34,103 nt of DNA from Betaproteobacteria bacterium (GCA_016868295.1 VGHJ01000031.1:1-34103); one strand, 5' to 3'. Shown: positions 8,960-18,711, counted from the first letter of the stretch. Notes: generated by a model not told the origin, from the sequence alone. Numbers and translations: made by a program.

Positions 8960-9664
8960 TTACTGCTGCTGCGCCTGGGCAGGGGCCGGTGCGGAAGACG
9001 CCGGCGCGGACTGCGACGCGGCATCCTGATCAGGGGCGGCGGCGGATGCGGGCGGGTCGGACGGCGCGGCATCCTGATCAGGGGCGGCGGCGGATGCGGG
9101 CGGGTCGGACGGTGCCGCCGTACTGGCCGGCGGCGCTGCCGTGGCCGTTTCCGCTGGGAGGGCAGCGGCCGGCAGCGGCTGGGATATGGTTGAGGGGATC
9201 TTCTGCGCGGGCTGGGGGCGGGCGAGGCCCGGATTCGGACCTGGCTTGGTCGCGGCCTTTTCGGCCAGGCGCTTTTTCTCTTCCTCCGAGAGGTTCTGGT
9301 ACTCCTCCCATTTCTGCCTGATCGCTTCCTTTTTTTCGGGGGTGGCCTTCTGCAGGTTTTTGTATTGCTCGCGCGCCTGCTTGCGCTGCTCGGGCGTCAG
9401 GGTGGCCCATTCCTTCATCTGGCTTTGCATACGCGCCTGCTCGCCCGGTGCCATGGTCGGGTAGCGCTTGGCTATGCCCAGCCACTTCTTCTTGCGATGG
9501 GCCTCCATCTTGTCCCAATCGCGGGACAGGGGGGCCAGAATCTGTTTCTGCTCCTGGGACAGCTCAGACCATGCCGGCTGCCTCAGTTCGGGCACGACGG
9601 CATGGGCAGAAGCGGTGAGGCACAGCGCGAGGATCAGTCCTTTGAGAAATTCTCTGAAAGCCAT
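8960..9664 (-). CDS. DUF3106 family exported protein
   Basis: A 234-residue protein with an N-terminal signal peptide (FLKGLILALCLTASAHA, cleavage probably after residue 22), so periplasmic. Residues 30-145 are highly charged helices with repeats of the kind LTPEQRKQAREQYKNLQ and LSEEEKKRLAEK. This is the DUF3106 pattern and resembles Spy/CpxP/CnrX-type LTxxQ helical hairpins. The C-terminal 80 residues are low-complexity Pro/Ala/Gln with a perfect 16-residue duplication. It overlaps the end of the DUF3619 gene by 31 bases, so expression is coupled. The function is not established; a periplasmic sensing role is my inference. Confidence 0.88.
   Translation of the reverse strand: MAFREFLKGLILALCLTASAHAVVPELRQPAWSELSQEQKQILAPLSRDWDKMEAHRKKKWLGIAKRYPTMAPGEQARMQSQMKEWATLTPEQRKQAREQYKNLQKATPEKKEAIRQKWEEYQNLSEEEKKRLAEKAATKPGPNPGLARPQPAQKIPSTISQPLPAAALPAETATAAPPASTAAPSDPPASAAAPDQDAAPSDPPASAAAPDQDAASQSAPASSAPAPAQAQQQ
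9017..9112 (-). repeat. 48-bp tandem duplication in the DUF3106 gene tail
   Basis: Two perfect 48-bp copies, 9017-9064 and 9065-9112, each encode a 16-residue Asp/Pro/Ala-rich unit (core APSDPPASAAAPDQDA). They lie in the disordered C-terminal tail, so length variation is probably tolerated. Confidence 0.85.
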
Positions 9665-10014
9665 GCCTGAAAGCCACGGTCAAGATAAGCATTGATCGGC
9701 AGGTCGTCGGCGAGCAGCGCACTGTCGATTTCCTCGTGTTCGGCGGCTTTTTCGAAGTCGTTCCAGATGGATACCCCAACGACACCGATGGCGAGCCCGA
9801 CCAGCGCCACCACCGTGCGAGCATAGGGCAGGATGACGTCGGCCGTGATGTGGCCCACGCCCGCCAGGCTCAATTGCACGCCCGCCGTCTTCTGGTGGGC
9901 CAGGGCATTCTGGCGCGCGCTGTACAACCGGTCGGCGACCTTCGGGTCGAGCCCGTCCGTTCCCTGGTTGAGGTAGTGGCGAGCCTTGTAGGCGAATTCC
10001 CGTTCGGTATTCAT
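9634..10014 (-). CDS. DUF3619 one-pass membrane protein, candidate anti-sigma factor
   Basis: A 126-residue protein starting at ATG 10014, overlapping the sigma factor stop as ATGA. Residues 1-62 are soluble (MNTEREFAYKARHYLNQGTD onward) and would be cytoplasmic. A single hydrophobic helix follows at about residues 65-82 (VVALVGLAIGVVGVSIW), then an acidic external tail ending in ADDLPINAYLDRGFQAWL. Translational coupling to a sigma factor, a small N-terminal cytoplasmic region and one membrane helix are the usual anti-sigma layout. No zinc-binding ZAS motif is visible, so the assignment rests on architecture and context only. Confidence 0.85.
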   Translation of the reverse strand: MNTEREFAYKARHYLNQGTDGLDPKVADRLYSARQNALAHQKTAGVQLSLAGVGHITADVILPYARTVVALVGLAIGVVGVSIWNDFEKAAEHEEIDSALLADDLPINAYLDRGFQAWLSENFSKD

Positions 10015-10574
10015 AGTTCGATGCCCTTTGCCTTCAATGCGGCGGCCAGGGAATGCGTCGCACGAGAGCAATGCGTTTTGACACTGCCCTCGGAGCATCC
10101 CATCGCCGCCGCGGTTTCGGCGATATCCATGTCTTCCCAATAACGCATCAGAAACGCCTCGCGTTGACGCGGCGGCAGTTTTTTGATTTCTTCTTCAATG
10201 ATTGCAAGGACTTGCGACTGCTCCACGCTTCCGTGCGGGGTTGCCGGTGAATAAGACCCCTGTTCCACCTCCAAAGTTTCCAGCGGATCGGCTTCGTCGT
10301 CGTCGGAAGGGGTGAAAGCCGAGAGCAGGGTGGTCCACAAGGAACGGACCTTCTGTCTCCTGTAGTAATCGCGAATCGTGTTCTGCAGGATGCGCTGGAA
10401 CAGCATCGGCAGTTCCCCCGCCGGCTTGTCGCCATATTTTTCAGCCAGCTTGAGCATGGCATCCTGGACGATGTCCAGGGCCGCTTCGTCGTCCCGCACG
10501 GCGAACAGCGACTGCTTGAAGGCGCGCCGTTCGACGCTGGCTAGGAAATCCGACAGTTCAATTCTGGCAGCCAG
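10011..10574 (-). CDS. RNA polymerase sigma-70 family factor (region 2 and region 4 type)
   Basis: About 187 residues if started at the CTG at 10574. Region 2 covers the N-terminal half (DFLASVERRAFKQ, DDEAALDIVQDAMLKLAEKY, LFQRILQNTIRDYYRRQKV). An acidic linker follows, then region 4 with its helix-turn-helix (LPPRQREAFLMRYWEDMDIA, AAAMGCSEGSVKTHCSRATH). No region 1 or 3 is present, which puts it in the ECF-like size class. The first conventional start is GTG at 10499, inside region 2, which would delete conserved helix 1. Relatives I recall begin about ten residues before DFL, matching the CTG. An in-frame ATG at 10589 is followed by TGA after three codons. It is first in the cluster with DUF3619, DUF3106 and RDD genes. 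Confidence 0.88.
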   Translation of the reverse strand: MAARIELSDFLASVERRAFKQSLFAVRDDEAALDIVQDAMLKLAEKYGDKPAGELPMLFQRILQNTIRDYYRRQKVRSLWTTLLSAFTPSDDDEADPLETLEVEQGSYSPATPHGSVEQSQVLAIIEEEIKKLPPRQREAFLMRYWEDMDIAETAAAMGCSEGSVKTHCSRATHSLAAALKAKGIEL

Positions 10575-10623
10575 GGTTCAGTTTTCCATTCGGCGCGCTG
10601 TGGAATTTTCAGCACGAAATGCC

Positions 10624-10652
10624 TTGACCAATGAGGGGGGAGTCAGTAAAGT
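10624..10652 (+). promoter_or_regulatory. Sigma-70-type promoter for ilvB
   Basis: TTGACC (10624-10629), a 17-bp spacer and TAAAGT (10647-10652) face ilvB. Transcription would start near 10659, giving a leader of about 35 bases. That is too short for a peptide-based attenuator of the ilv type. Confidence 0.6.
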
Positions 10653-10693
10653 TACATGTTTTTCAGCCGCTTATAGCAGCTTTTGGGTGCCAC

Positions 10694-12400
10694 ATGGTGT
10701 TGACTGGTGCGGAAATTGTAATCAGGTGCCTGCAGGAAGAAAAGGTCGAATATGTTTTCGGCTATCCCGGCGGTTCCGTTCTCTTCATTTACGACGAGTT
10801 GTTCAAGCAGGATAAGGTCCGCCATATTCTGGTTCGCCATGAGCAGGGCGCCGTGCATGCCGCCGACGGCTATGCGCGCTCGACCGAGAAGGTCGGCGTG
10901 GCGCTGGTGACCTCGGGCCCCGGCGTGACGAATGCCGTCACCGGCATCGCCACCGCCTACATGGATTCCATTCCGATGGTGATCGTTTCCGGCCAGGTGC
11001 CGACGGCCTACATCGGCCAGGACGCCTTCCAGGAAGTCGACACCGTCGGCATCACGCGCCCCTGCGTCAAGCACAACTTCCTCGTCAAGGATGTGCGCGA
11101 CCTGGCCGCGACCATCAAGAAGGCCTTTTTTCTGGCCCGGAGCGGCCGTCCCGGTCCGGTGCTGGTGGACATCCCCAAGGACATCTCGGCGTCGAAATGC
11201 GAGTACGCCTATCCGAAGGCCATTTCGATGCGCTCCTACAACCCGGTGGTCAAGGGCCATCAGGGACAGATCAAGAAAGCGGTGCAACTGCTGCTCGAGG
11301 CCAGGCGGCCGATGATCTATACCGGCGGCGGCGTGGTGTTGTCCGATGCCGCCGACAAGCTGGCGAAGCTGGTGCGGCAGCTCGGCTTCCCCGTCACCAA
11401 CACGCTGATGGGCCTGGGCGGCTATCCAGCGACGGACAAGCAGTTCGTCGGCATGCTCGGCATGCACGGCACCTACGAGGCCAACATGGCCATGCAGCAC
11501 TGCGACGTGCTGCTCGCCGTCGGCGCGCGCTTCGACGACCGCGTCATCGGCAATCCAGAGCACTTTGCCGAAGTGCCGCGCAAGATCATCCACATCGACA
11601 TCGACCCGTCGTCCATCTCCAAGCGCGTCAAGGTCGACGTGCCCATCGTCGGCCATGTGCCCGAAGTGCTCGACGAGATTTTCAGGCAGGTCGAATCGAT
11701 CGGCGAGCGTCCCGAGGAGAAGGCGCTCAAGGCCTGGTGGAAGCAGATCGACGAGTGGCGCGGCAAGGACTGCCTCAAGTACGACCGCAAGAGCAGGATC
11801 ATCAAGCCGCAGTACGTCGTCGAGAAACTGTACGAGGTGACCAAGGGCGAAGCCTTCGTCTGCTCCGACGTCGGCCAGCACCAGATGTGGGCTGCGCAGT
11901 ACTACAAGTTCGACAAGCCGCGGCGCTGGATGAACTCGGGCGGCCTCGGCACCATGGGCTTCGGCCTGCCGGCGGCGATGGGCGTGCAACTGGCCCATCC
12001 GGGCGCGCCGGTCGCCTGCGTCACCGGTGAGGGCAGCATCCAGATGTGCATCCAGGAGCTGTCCACCTGCAAGCAGTACCGCCTGCCGGTGAAAATCGTC
12101 CTGCTCAACAACGGCTATCTCGGCATGGTGCGCCAGTGGCAGCAGCTGTTCCACGGCAACCGCTATGCCGAATCCTATGTCGACGCCCTGCCGGATTTCG
12201 TCAGACTGGCCGAGGCCTACGGCCATGTCGGCATGAAGGTCGAGAAGCCGGGCGACGTCGAAGGCGCCCTCAAGGAGGCCTTCAAGCGCAAGGACGATCT
12301 GGTCTTCATGGACTTCGCCATCGACCCGACCGAGAACGTCTACCCGATGGTGCAGGGCGGCAAGGGCCTCACCGAAATGATCCTGTCGGAAGAACTGTAA
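10694..12400 (+). CDS. ilvB: Acetolactate synthase large (catalytic) subunit
   Basis: A 568-residue ThDP/FAD enzyme that condenses two pyruvates to acetolactate, or pyruvate with 2-oxobutyrate, as the first common step of Val, Leu and Ile synthesis. The catalytic Glu lies in the N-terminal VRHEQGAVHAADGYAR. The ThDP-metal motif is GEGSIQMCIQELST ending in NNGYLG near the C-terminus. Chosen start ATG 10694 (MVLTGAEIVIRCL) matches the family N-terminus. An open frame extends upstream to 10631 but reads into promoter sequence. It lies two bases from ilvH. Confidence 0.97.
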   Translation: MVLTGAEIVIRCLQEEKVEYVFGYPGGSVLFIYDELFKQDKVRHILVRHEQGAVHAADGYARSTEKVGVALVTSGPGVTNAVTGIATAYMDSIPMVIVSGQVPTAYIGQDAFQEVDTVGITRPCVKHNFLVKDVRDLAATIKKAFFLARSGRPGPVLVDIPKDISASKCEYAYPKAISMRSYNPVVKGHQGQIKKAVQLLLEARRPMIYTGGGVVLSDAADKLAKLVRQLGFPVTNTLMGLGGYPATDKQFVGMLGMHGTYEANMAMQHCDVLLAVGARFDDRVIGNPEHFAEVPRKIIHIDIDPSSISKRVKVDVPIVGHVPEVLDEIFRQVESIGERPEEKALKAWWKQIDEWRGKDCLKYDRKSRIIKPQYVVEKLYEVTKGEAFVCSDVGQHQMWAAQYYKFDKPRRWMNSGGLGTMGFGLPAAMGVQLAHPGAPVACVTGEGSIQMCIQELSTCKQYRLPVKIVLLNNGYLGMVRQWQQLFHGNRYAESYVDALPDFVRLAEAYGHVGMKVEKPGDVEGALKEAFKRKDDLVFMDFAIDPTENVYPMVQGGKGLTEMILSEEL

Positions 12401-12402
12401 CC

Positions 12403-13965
<1,563 letters not shown>

Positions 13966-13966
<1 letters not shown>

Positions 13967-14616
13967 TGCCGTCCCCGTCCTACCCGCATCCGCTCGTCGC
14001 CAGGGAAGGTTGGCCCTTCCTGGCGGCCTCCGTTGCCGCCGCCGTGGCGGTCGGCGTTTTCGTCGGCTGGGGTTGGTCGGCACCGCTGTGGGTCTGGACA
14101 CTGTTCGTCCTGCAGTTCTTCCGCGACCCGGCGCGGCCGATTCCCGGCTCGGCGCGGGACGTGCTCTCGCCGGCCGACGGCCGCATCGTCGCCATCCAGA
14201 AGACGCGCGATCCTTATGTCGACCGCGAGGCGCTGAAGATCAGCGTCTTCATGAACGTCTTCAACGTGCATTCCAACCGCAGCCCGGTCGACGGCGAGGT
14301 GAAGGGACGCTGGTACCACGCCGGCAGCTTCCTCAACGCCGCGCTGGACAAGGCGTCGCTGGAGAACGAGCGCAATGCCGTCTGGCTGCGTACACCGCAG
14401 GGTCAGGATGTCACCAGCGTCCAGGTGGCCGGCCTCATCGCCCGGCGCATTCTCTGTTACGTGAAGGAAGGCGACCGGCTCGCCCGCGGCCAGCGTTACG
14501 GTTTCATCCGCTTCGGTTCGCGCGTCGATGTCTATCTGCCGCCCGCGTCGCAACCGAAAGTGACCATCGGCGACAAGGTGTCGGCTTCCGCCACGATCCT
14601 GGCCGAATTGCCCTGA
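13966..14616 (+). CDS. psd: Phosphatidylserine decarboxylase proenzyme
   Basis: A short-type Psd of 216 residues. It makes phosphatidylethanolamine from phosphatidylserine at the inner membrane. An N-terminal hydrophobic segment ([20 protein letters not shown]) anchors it. The autocleavage site that creates the pyruvoyl cofactor is Gly184-Ser185 in [11 protein letters not shown]. The conserved [16 protein letters not shown] is present. It starts at GTG 13966, overlapping the ilvC stop by one base. It is followed by pssA, which supplies its substrate. Confidence 0.95.
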
Positions 14617-14641
14617 ACCGTTCGTCGGCTAGAATAGGGCC

Positions 14642-15400
14642 ATGCCCGCCTTCCGCCCCCGCAAAGCGCTGGTCAACCCCGAGTTGAGACGGCGCGGCAT
14701 CTACATCCTGCCCAACCTGTTTACGACCGCGGCGCTGTTCGCCGGCTTCTACGCCATCGTCCAGGCCATGACCGACCGCTTCGAGCAGGCGGCGGTGGCG
14801 ATCTTCATCGCCATGATCATGGACGGGCTGGACGGCCGCGTGGCGCGCCTGACGCGCACGCAGAGCGCCTTCGGCGCCGAGTACGACTCCCTCTCCGACA
14901 TGGTCTCCTTCGGCGTGGCGCCGGCCCTGGTGATGTTCGAATGGGCCATGAAGGGCATGGGCAAGTGGGGCTGGATCGCCGCCTTCGTCTATTGCGTCTG
15001 CGCTGCGCTGCGCCTGGCGCGCTTCAATACCAACATCGAGGTCGTGGACAAGCGCTTCTTCCAGGGTCTGCCCAGCCCGGCGGCGGCGGCCCTGATCGCC
15101 GGCTTCGTCTGGGTGTTGATGGACCTCAACTACACCGGGGAGGAAGTGCACTGGTACGCCTGGGCGCTGACCCTCTTCGCCGGCATCACCATGGTCAGCA
15201 ACTTCCGCTACTACAGCGGCAAGGACATCAACCTGCGGCGCAGCGTCCCCTTCATCGTCGTGCTGGCCATCGTGCTGTTCTTCATCCTCGTTTCCAGCTA
15301 TCCGCCCGGCATTCTTTTCGCCCTGTTCCTTTGCTACGCTTTTTCCGGCTATGTCATGGCCGTCTGGGGCTGGCTGCAGCGGCGCAGGACCGCCGTCTGA
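14642..15400 (+). CDS. pssA: CDP-diacylglycerol-serine O-phosphatidyltransferase
   Basis: A 252-residue membrane enzyme that joins CDP-diacylglycerol and serine to phosphatidylserine, the substrate of Psd encoded just upstream. The CDP-alcohol phosphatidyltransferase motif DG-x2-AR-x8-G-x3-D-x3-D is seen as DGLDGRVAR ... AFGAEYDSLSD at about residues 61-83. The protein has multiple hydrophobic helices. It starts at ATG 14642, 25 bases after psd. It is the last gene of the ilvB-led run before a new promoter. Confidence 0.96.
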   Translation: MPAFRPRKALVNPELRRRGIYILPNLFTTAALFAGFYAIVQAMTDRFEQAAVAIFIAMIMDGLDGRVARLTRTQSAFGAEYDSLSDMVSFGVAPALVMFEWAMKGMGKWGWIAAFVYCVCAALRLARFNTNIEVVDKRFFQGLPSPAAAALIAGFVWVLMDLNYTGEEVHWYAWALTLFAGITMVSNFRYYSGKDINLRRSVPFIVVLAIVLFFILVSSYPPGILFALFLCYAFSGYVMAVWGWLQRRRTAV

Positions 15401-15406
15401 CCCCTC

Positions 15407-15435
15407 TTGCGGCTCCGTCGGAATCTGGCTATAGT
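15407..15435 (+). promoter_or_regulatory. Promoter before the leucine-rich ORF and leuA
   Basis: TTGCGG (15407-15412), 17 bp, then TATAGT (15430-15435). The expected transcription start (about 15441-15443) coincides with the ATG of the small ORF at 15442, so that ORF would be translated leaderless or nearly so. leuA would have a transcript leader of about 170 bases. Confidence 0.6.
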
Positions 15436-15441
15436 CTGGCC

Positions 15442-15528
15442 ATGCTTCAGATGGCAATGATCCTGACGGCAACACTCCTTCTCGGCGGCCTGCTGCTGGC
15501 GCGCCCGCTGCTGCGCCGCGCGCGCTAA
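15442..15528 (+). CDS. Leucine-rich 28-residue ORF, candidate leuA leader peptide or small membrane protein
   Basis: The peptide begins MLQMAMILTATLLLGGLLLA and ends RPLLRRAR. Ten of 28 residues are Leu, including runs of three consecutive Leu codons twice and a pair near the end, followed by an Arg-rich tail and TAA. It lies 86 bases upstream of leuA and directly after a good promoter, the position of a leu operon leader peptide. I do not see a convincing terminator/antiterminator pair downstream. The alternative reading is a single-helix membrane micropeptide obeying the positive-inside rule. Confidence 0.45.
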   Translation: MLQMAMILTATLLLGGLLLARPLLRRAR

Positions 15529-15614
15529 ATACCCCCGACCACAATTTGAGCGGTACCCGGCCGACGAGGGCATAACCCCCGATCGACTTTGACACATCCC
15601 ATTCGGAGACGAAC

Positions 15615-17150
15615 ATGAGCGACCACTTGGTGATTTTCGACACGACCCTGCGCGACGGCGAGCAAAGCCCGGGCGCCTCCATGACCAAGGAAGAGAAGTT
15701 GCGCGTGGCGCGCCAACTGGAGCGCATGCGCGTCGACGTCATCGAGGCCGGCTTCGCTGCCGCCTCGCCGGGGGATTTCGATGCCATCCATACCATCGCC
15801 CAGACCATCCGCGAATCGACGGTGTGTTCGCTGGCGCGCGCCAACGAGAACGACATCCGCCGCGCCGGCGAGGCGATCCGGCCGGCCCGGTCGGGTCGCA
15901 TCCACACCTTCATCGCCACCAGTCCGATCCACATGGAGAAGAAGCTGCGCATGGCGCCCGACCAGGTCGTCGAGCAGGCGGTGAAAGCGGTGCAATGGGC
16001 GCGAGAATACACCGACGACATCGAATTTTCCGCCGAGGACGCCGGCCGCTCCGAACTGGATTTCCTCTGCCGCATCTTCGAGGCCGTGATCAGGGCAGGG
16101 GCGAGGACGCTCAACGTGCCCGACACCGTCGGCTACAACGTGCCCGGCCAGTTCGCGACCACCATTCGCAAGCTGCGCGAGCGCGTGCCCGGCGCCGACA
16201 AGGTGGTCTGGTCGGTGCATTGCCACAACGACCTCGGCCTGGCCGTGGCCAATTCGCTGGCGGCGGTGATGGAAGGCGCGCGCCAGGTGGAGTGCACCAT
16301 CAACGGACTCGGCGAGCGCGCCGGCAACGCGGCGCTCGAGGAGATCGTCATGGCGGTGCGCACGCGCCAGGACATCTTCGGTTGCAACACGCGCATCGAC
16401 ACGACCCAGATCGTGCCGGCCTCCAAGCTGGTGTCCAGCATCACCGGCTTCCCGGTGCAGCCGAACAAGGCCATCGTCGGCGCCAACGCCTTCGCCCACG
16501 AGTCGGGCATCCACCAGGACGGCGTGCTCAAGCACCGCGAAACCTACGAAATCATGCGCGCCCAGGATGTCGGCTGGTCCCAGAACAAGCTGGTGCTGGG
16601 CAAGCATTCCGGCCGCAACGCATTCAAGACGCGGCTGGCCGATCTCGGCATCGAGTTCGAGAGCGAGGAGCAGTTGAACCAGGCCTTCGCCCGTTTCAAG
16701 GAACTGGCCGACAAGAAGCACGAGATATTCGACGAGGACCTGCAGGCCCTCATGTCCGACGAGGCGGTGACGCCGGCGAAGGAGCATTACAAGCTGATCA
16801 GCCTGCGCGTGGCCTCGGAAACCGGCGAGACGCCGCACGCGTGCCTCACCCTGGCGGTGGGTGGCGCCGAAAGTCAGTCCGAGGCGGACGGCGACGGGCC
16901 GGTGGATGCCTCGTTCAAGGCGATAGAGGGCATTGCGTCGAGCCGTTCCGAACTTCTGCTGTTTTCCGTGAACAGCATTACCGGCGGCACGGACGCCCAG
17001 GGCGAAGTGACCGTCCGCCTGGCCAAGAACGGGCGGGTGGTGAATGGCCAAGGGGCCGATACCGACATCATCGTCGCTTCGGTCAAGGCTTACATCAACG
17101 CCCTCAACAAGCTCGTGTCCAAGCCGGAAAAGGTCAATCCTCAGGTTTAA
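15615..17150 (+). CDS. leuA: 2-isopropylmalate synthase
   Basis: A 511-residue enzyme that condenses acetyl-CoA with 2-oxoisovalerate, the committed step of leucine synthesis. It uses the ilvBHC product. The TIM barrel begins [17 protein letters not shown]. The metal-binding [13 protein letters not shown] and the [15 protein letters not shown] motif are intact. A C-terminal LeuA dimer/allosteric domain follows (about residues 390-505), consistent with leucine feedback. Start ATG 15615 has GGAG nine bases upstream. One bipartite motif copy falls in the variable part of the C-terminal domain ([10 protein letters not shown]). Confidence 0.97.
   Translation: MSDHLVIFDTTLRDGEQSPGASMTKEEKLRVARQLERMRVDVIEAGFAAASPGDFDAIHTIAQTIRESTVCSLARANENDIRRAGEAIRPARSGRIHTFIATSPIHMEKKLRMAPDQVVEQAVKAVQWAREYTDDIEFSAEDAGRSELDFLCRIFEAVIRAGARTLNVPDTVGYNVPGQFATTIRKLRERVPGADKVVWSVHCHNDLGLAVANSLAAVMEGARQVECTINGLGERAGNAALEEIVMAVRTRQDIFGCNTRIDTTQIVPASKLVSSITGFPVQPNKAIVGANAFAHESGIHQDGVLKHRETYEIMRAQDVGWSQNKLVLGKHSGRNAFKTRLADLGIEFESEEQLNQAFARFKELADKKHEIFDEDLQALMSDEAVTPAKEHYKLISLRVASETGETPHACLTLAVGGAESQSEADGDGPVDASFKAIEGIASSRSELLLFSVNSITGGTDAQGEVTVRLAKNGRVVNGQGADTDIIVASVKAYINALNKLVSKPEKVNPQV
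16870..16892 (+). repeat. Dispersed bipartite motif, copy 3
   Basis: AAAGTCAGT, nine bases, then ACGGC, inside leuA and read there as ESQ across the left half. Confidence 0.75.
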
Positions 17151-17163
17151 GGCGCATGTCTCG

Positions 17164-17205
17164 ACCCCTTTCGGAGCAGGGCTATTGCCATATTCCGGAA
17201 GGGGT
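17164..17205 (+). terminator. Hairpin after leuA
   Basis: ACCCCTTTCGG and CCGGAAGGGGT can form an 11-pair stem with one G-U wobble around a 20-base loop, 13 bases after the leuA stop. No T run follows, so it may stabilise the 3' end or require Rho rather than be a classical intrinsic terminator. Confidence 0.4.
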
Positions 17206-17259
17206 GCTGAAGAAGTCGTCAGCGTGCCCGACCCGCCGCTGCTCCCCCATTCGCCCTGG

Positions 17260-17606
17260 ATGGAGAGGCAATTGATACAGCAAACGACAACCGCGCGAAA
17301 AGTCCTGCTGGTCGACGACGATCGGCTGGTCCTGGCAACACTGTCGAAAGGACTGGAGCAGGCAGGTTATGACGTGCAGGCCTGTGCCAGCGCCGAGGAA
17401 GCGAAGCGGATCATCAATCTGGAACGTCCGGACATTGCCGTGCTGGACGTGCCCATGCCCGGAGAAAGCGGGCTCGATCTGGCCGTGTCGGCATAGCGCT
17501 GCGTCTGACAGATTGCGCTGAACACGTCCCCCACTTGTTCGGTTCCGGCATGTTCAGCCGCCATTTCACCCTCGAGCAGGCGCGGAAGTGGGACGGCTGT
17601 GTCTAG
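17260..17606 (+). pseudogene. Decayed response regulator (receiver domain fragment)
   Basis: The first frame (ATG 17260, or TTG 17272 with GGAGAGG just upstream) gives a canonical receiver start: TTTARKVLLVDDDRLVLATL, then LDVPMPGESGLDLA. The phospho-accepting Asp lies in VLDVP. It stops at 17494 after about 78 residues, where a full receiver continues. In another frame the next 110 bases read AEHVPHLFGSGMFSRHFTLEQARKW, which resembles the expected VPFLFLSA...VEQA continuation, before TAG at 17604. Frameshift plus stop therefore truncate the gene. Relatives I recall with this N-terminus carry a C-terminal ANTAR domain, which is not recognisable here. Confidence 0.65.
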
Positions 17607-17886
17607 AGCGGATGCGGAAAGTCGGATTGCCGGCAGGAGCTTCCGGCGCCGGCCGCAGCCGCTTACGAAGCCACGGGCTATCGACATTGCGCGCAGTGCG
17701 TTCAGCCGGGCTGGGTCGCCTGCTTCAACAACTGCGGCCAGTCGCAATTCGCCTCGGCGGACCTGGCGGCACGGGCATAGCCCACCGCGCCCAGGCGCAG
17801 GCGGCCAGAAGACGATACGGTCGCGGAAGGGCGGTCACGGAGGCTTCCGGTAGAATCGCCGCATACTATCTGAATGGATCGTTCGT
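17607..17886. other. Gene-free remnant region
   Basis: Between the decayed regulator and the YihY gene I find no convincing gene. The frame that continues past the TAG remains open to about 17780 and contains Cys-rich text (RHCAQCVQPGWVACFNNCG) without a start. It may be further debris of the regulator or of another lost gene. The last 60 bases probably hold the promoter of the downstream gene, but no clear boxes are visible. Confidence 0.4.
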
Positions 17887-18711
17887 ATGCGCCTGGTCGG
17901 CCCTTTGCCCGACTTCCTGATGCGCTGCGTGAGGCGTTTTCGCGAGGAGCGATGCGCGCAGGCGGCGGCCAGCCTGGCATTCACGACCCTGCTGGCGCTG
18001 GTGCCGCTGCTGACCGTCTCGCTGGCGCTGATCTCGCATTTCGACCTGTTTTCCGGACTGGGCACGACGTTGCGCAGTTTCCTGCTTGCCAATCTGCTGC
18101 CGGACAAGGCCGGCAAGGTGATTGCGGCCTATGCCCTGCAGTTCACACACAAAACCGGACGGCTGACGGCGCTGGGCACGGTCATGCTGGTCATGACGGC
18201 CATGTTGCTGATGTTTTCCATCGATCGCGTGTTCGGCCTGATCTGGCGCGTGAAGCAGCCGCGCCCCCTCCTCAGGCGCGTCCTGATCTACCTGGCGGGG
18301 CTGGTCCTCGGGCCGGTCGTGCTGGGCGCGTGCATCGCGGCGGCGACGTATCTGCTGACGGCGTCGCTCGGTCTCGTGAACGAGCCGAAATGGATCACTG
18401 ATCTCCTCCTCAAGACGCTTCCGGTGCTGCTGCTGGCGGCCTTGTGCGGCTGGATCTATTTCGCCATGCCCAATCGCGCCGTGGCGCCGCTGCATGCCGT
18501 TCTCGGCGGCCTGGTCGCAGCGCTGGGCTTCGCCCTGATCCAGCGCGGCTTCAGCCTGTATGTCTCGCTGGTGCCCAACTACACGCTGATCTATGGCGCC
18601 TTCGCCACCGTGCCAATCCTTCTGGTCTGGCTCTATCTGTCCTGGCTGGTGGTGCTGGGCGGAGCGTTGGCGACGGCGGTGCTGGGAGAGATGCCGGCGC
18701 AACGCCGCTGA
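17887..18711 (+). CDS. YihY/UPF0761 family inner-membrane protein
   Basis: A 274-residue protein with six predicted helices. The N-terminal RRFREERCAQAAASLAFTTLLALVPLLTVSLA is the family hallmark, and VPNYTLIYGAFATVPILLVWLYLSWL is the conserved late segment. It was formerly annotated as ribonuclease BN, which is not supported; the function is unknown. It ends soon after the last helix (MPAQRR), while many betaproteobacterial relatives have a longer cytoplasmic tail. Its TGA directly abuts the stop of the convergent gene. Confidence 0.9.
   Translation: MRLVGPLPDFLMRCVRRFREERCAQAAASLAFTTLLALVPLLTVSLALISHFDLFSGLGTTLRSFLLANLLPDKAGKVIAAYALQFTHKTGRLTALGTVMLVMTAMLLMFSIDRVFGLIWRVKQPRPLLRRVLIYLAGLVLGPVVLGACIAAATYLLTASLGLVNEPKWITDLLLKTLPVLLLAALCGWIYFAMPNRAVAPLHAVLGGLVAALGFALIQRGFSLYVSLVPNYTLIYGAFATVPILLVWLYLSWLVVLGGALATAVLGEMPAQRR

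Noticed and set aside
10652-12226. Long minus-strand open frame opposite ilvB (524 codons)
   Set aside because: A shadow of ilvB rich in Ala, His, Asp and Gly with no recognisable motif.
15590-15614. Perfect TTGACA just before leuA
   Set aside because: A matching -10 would fall on the leuA start codon and none is present, so it is unlikely to be a -35.
15529-15614. Attenuator-type terminator before leuA
   Set aside because: I looked for paired stems with a T run and found only short GC stems, so no terminator was annotated.
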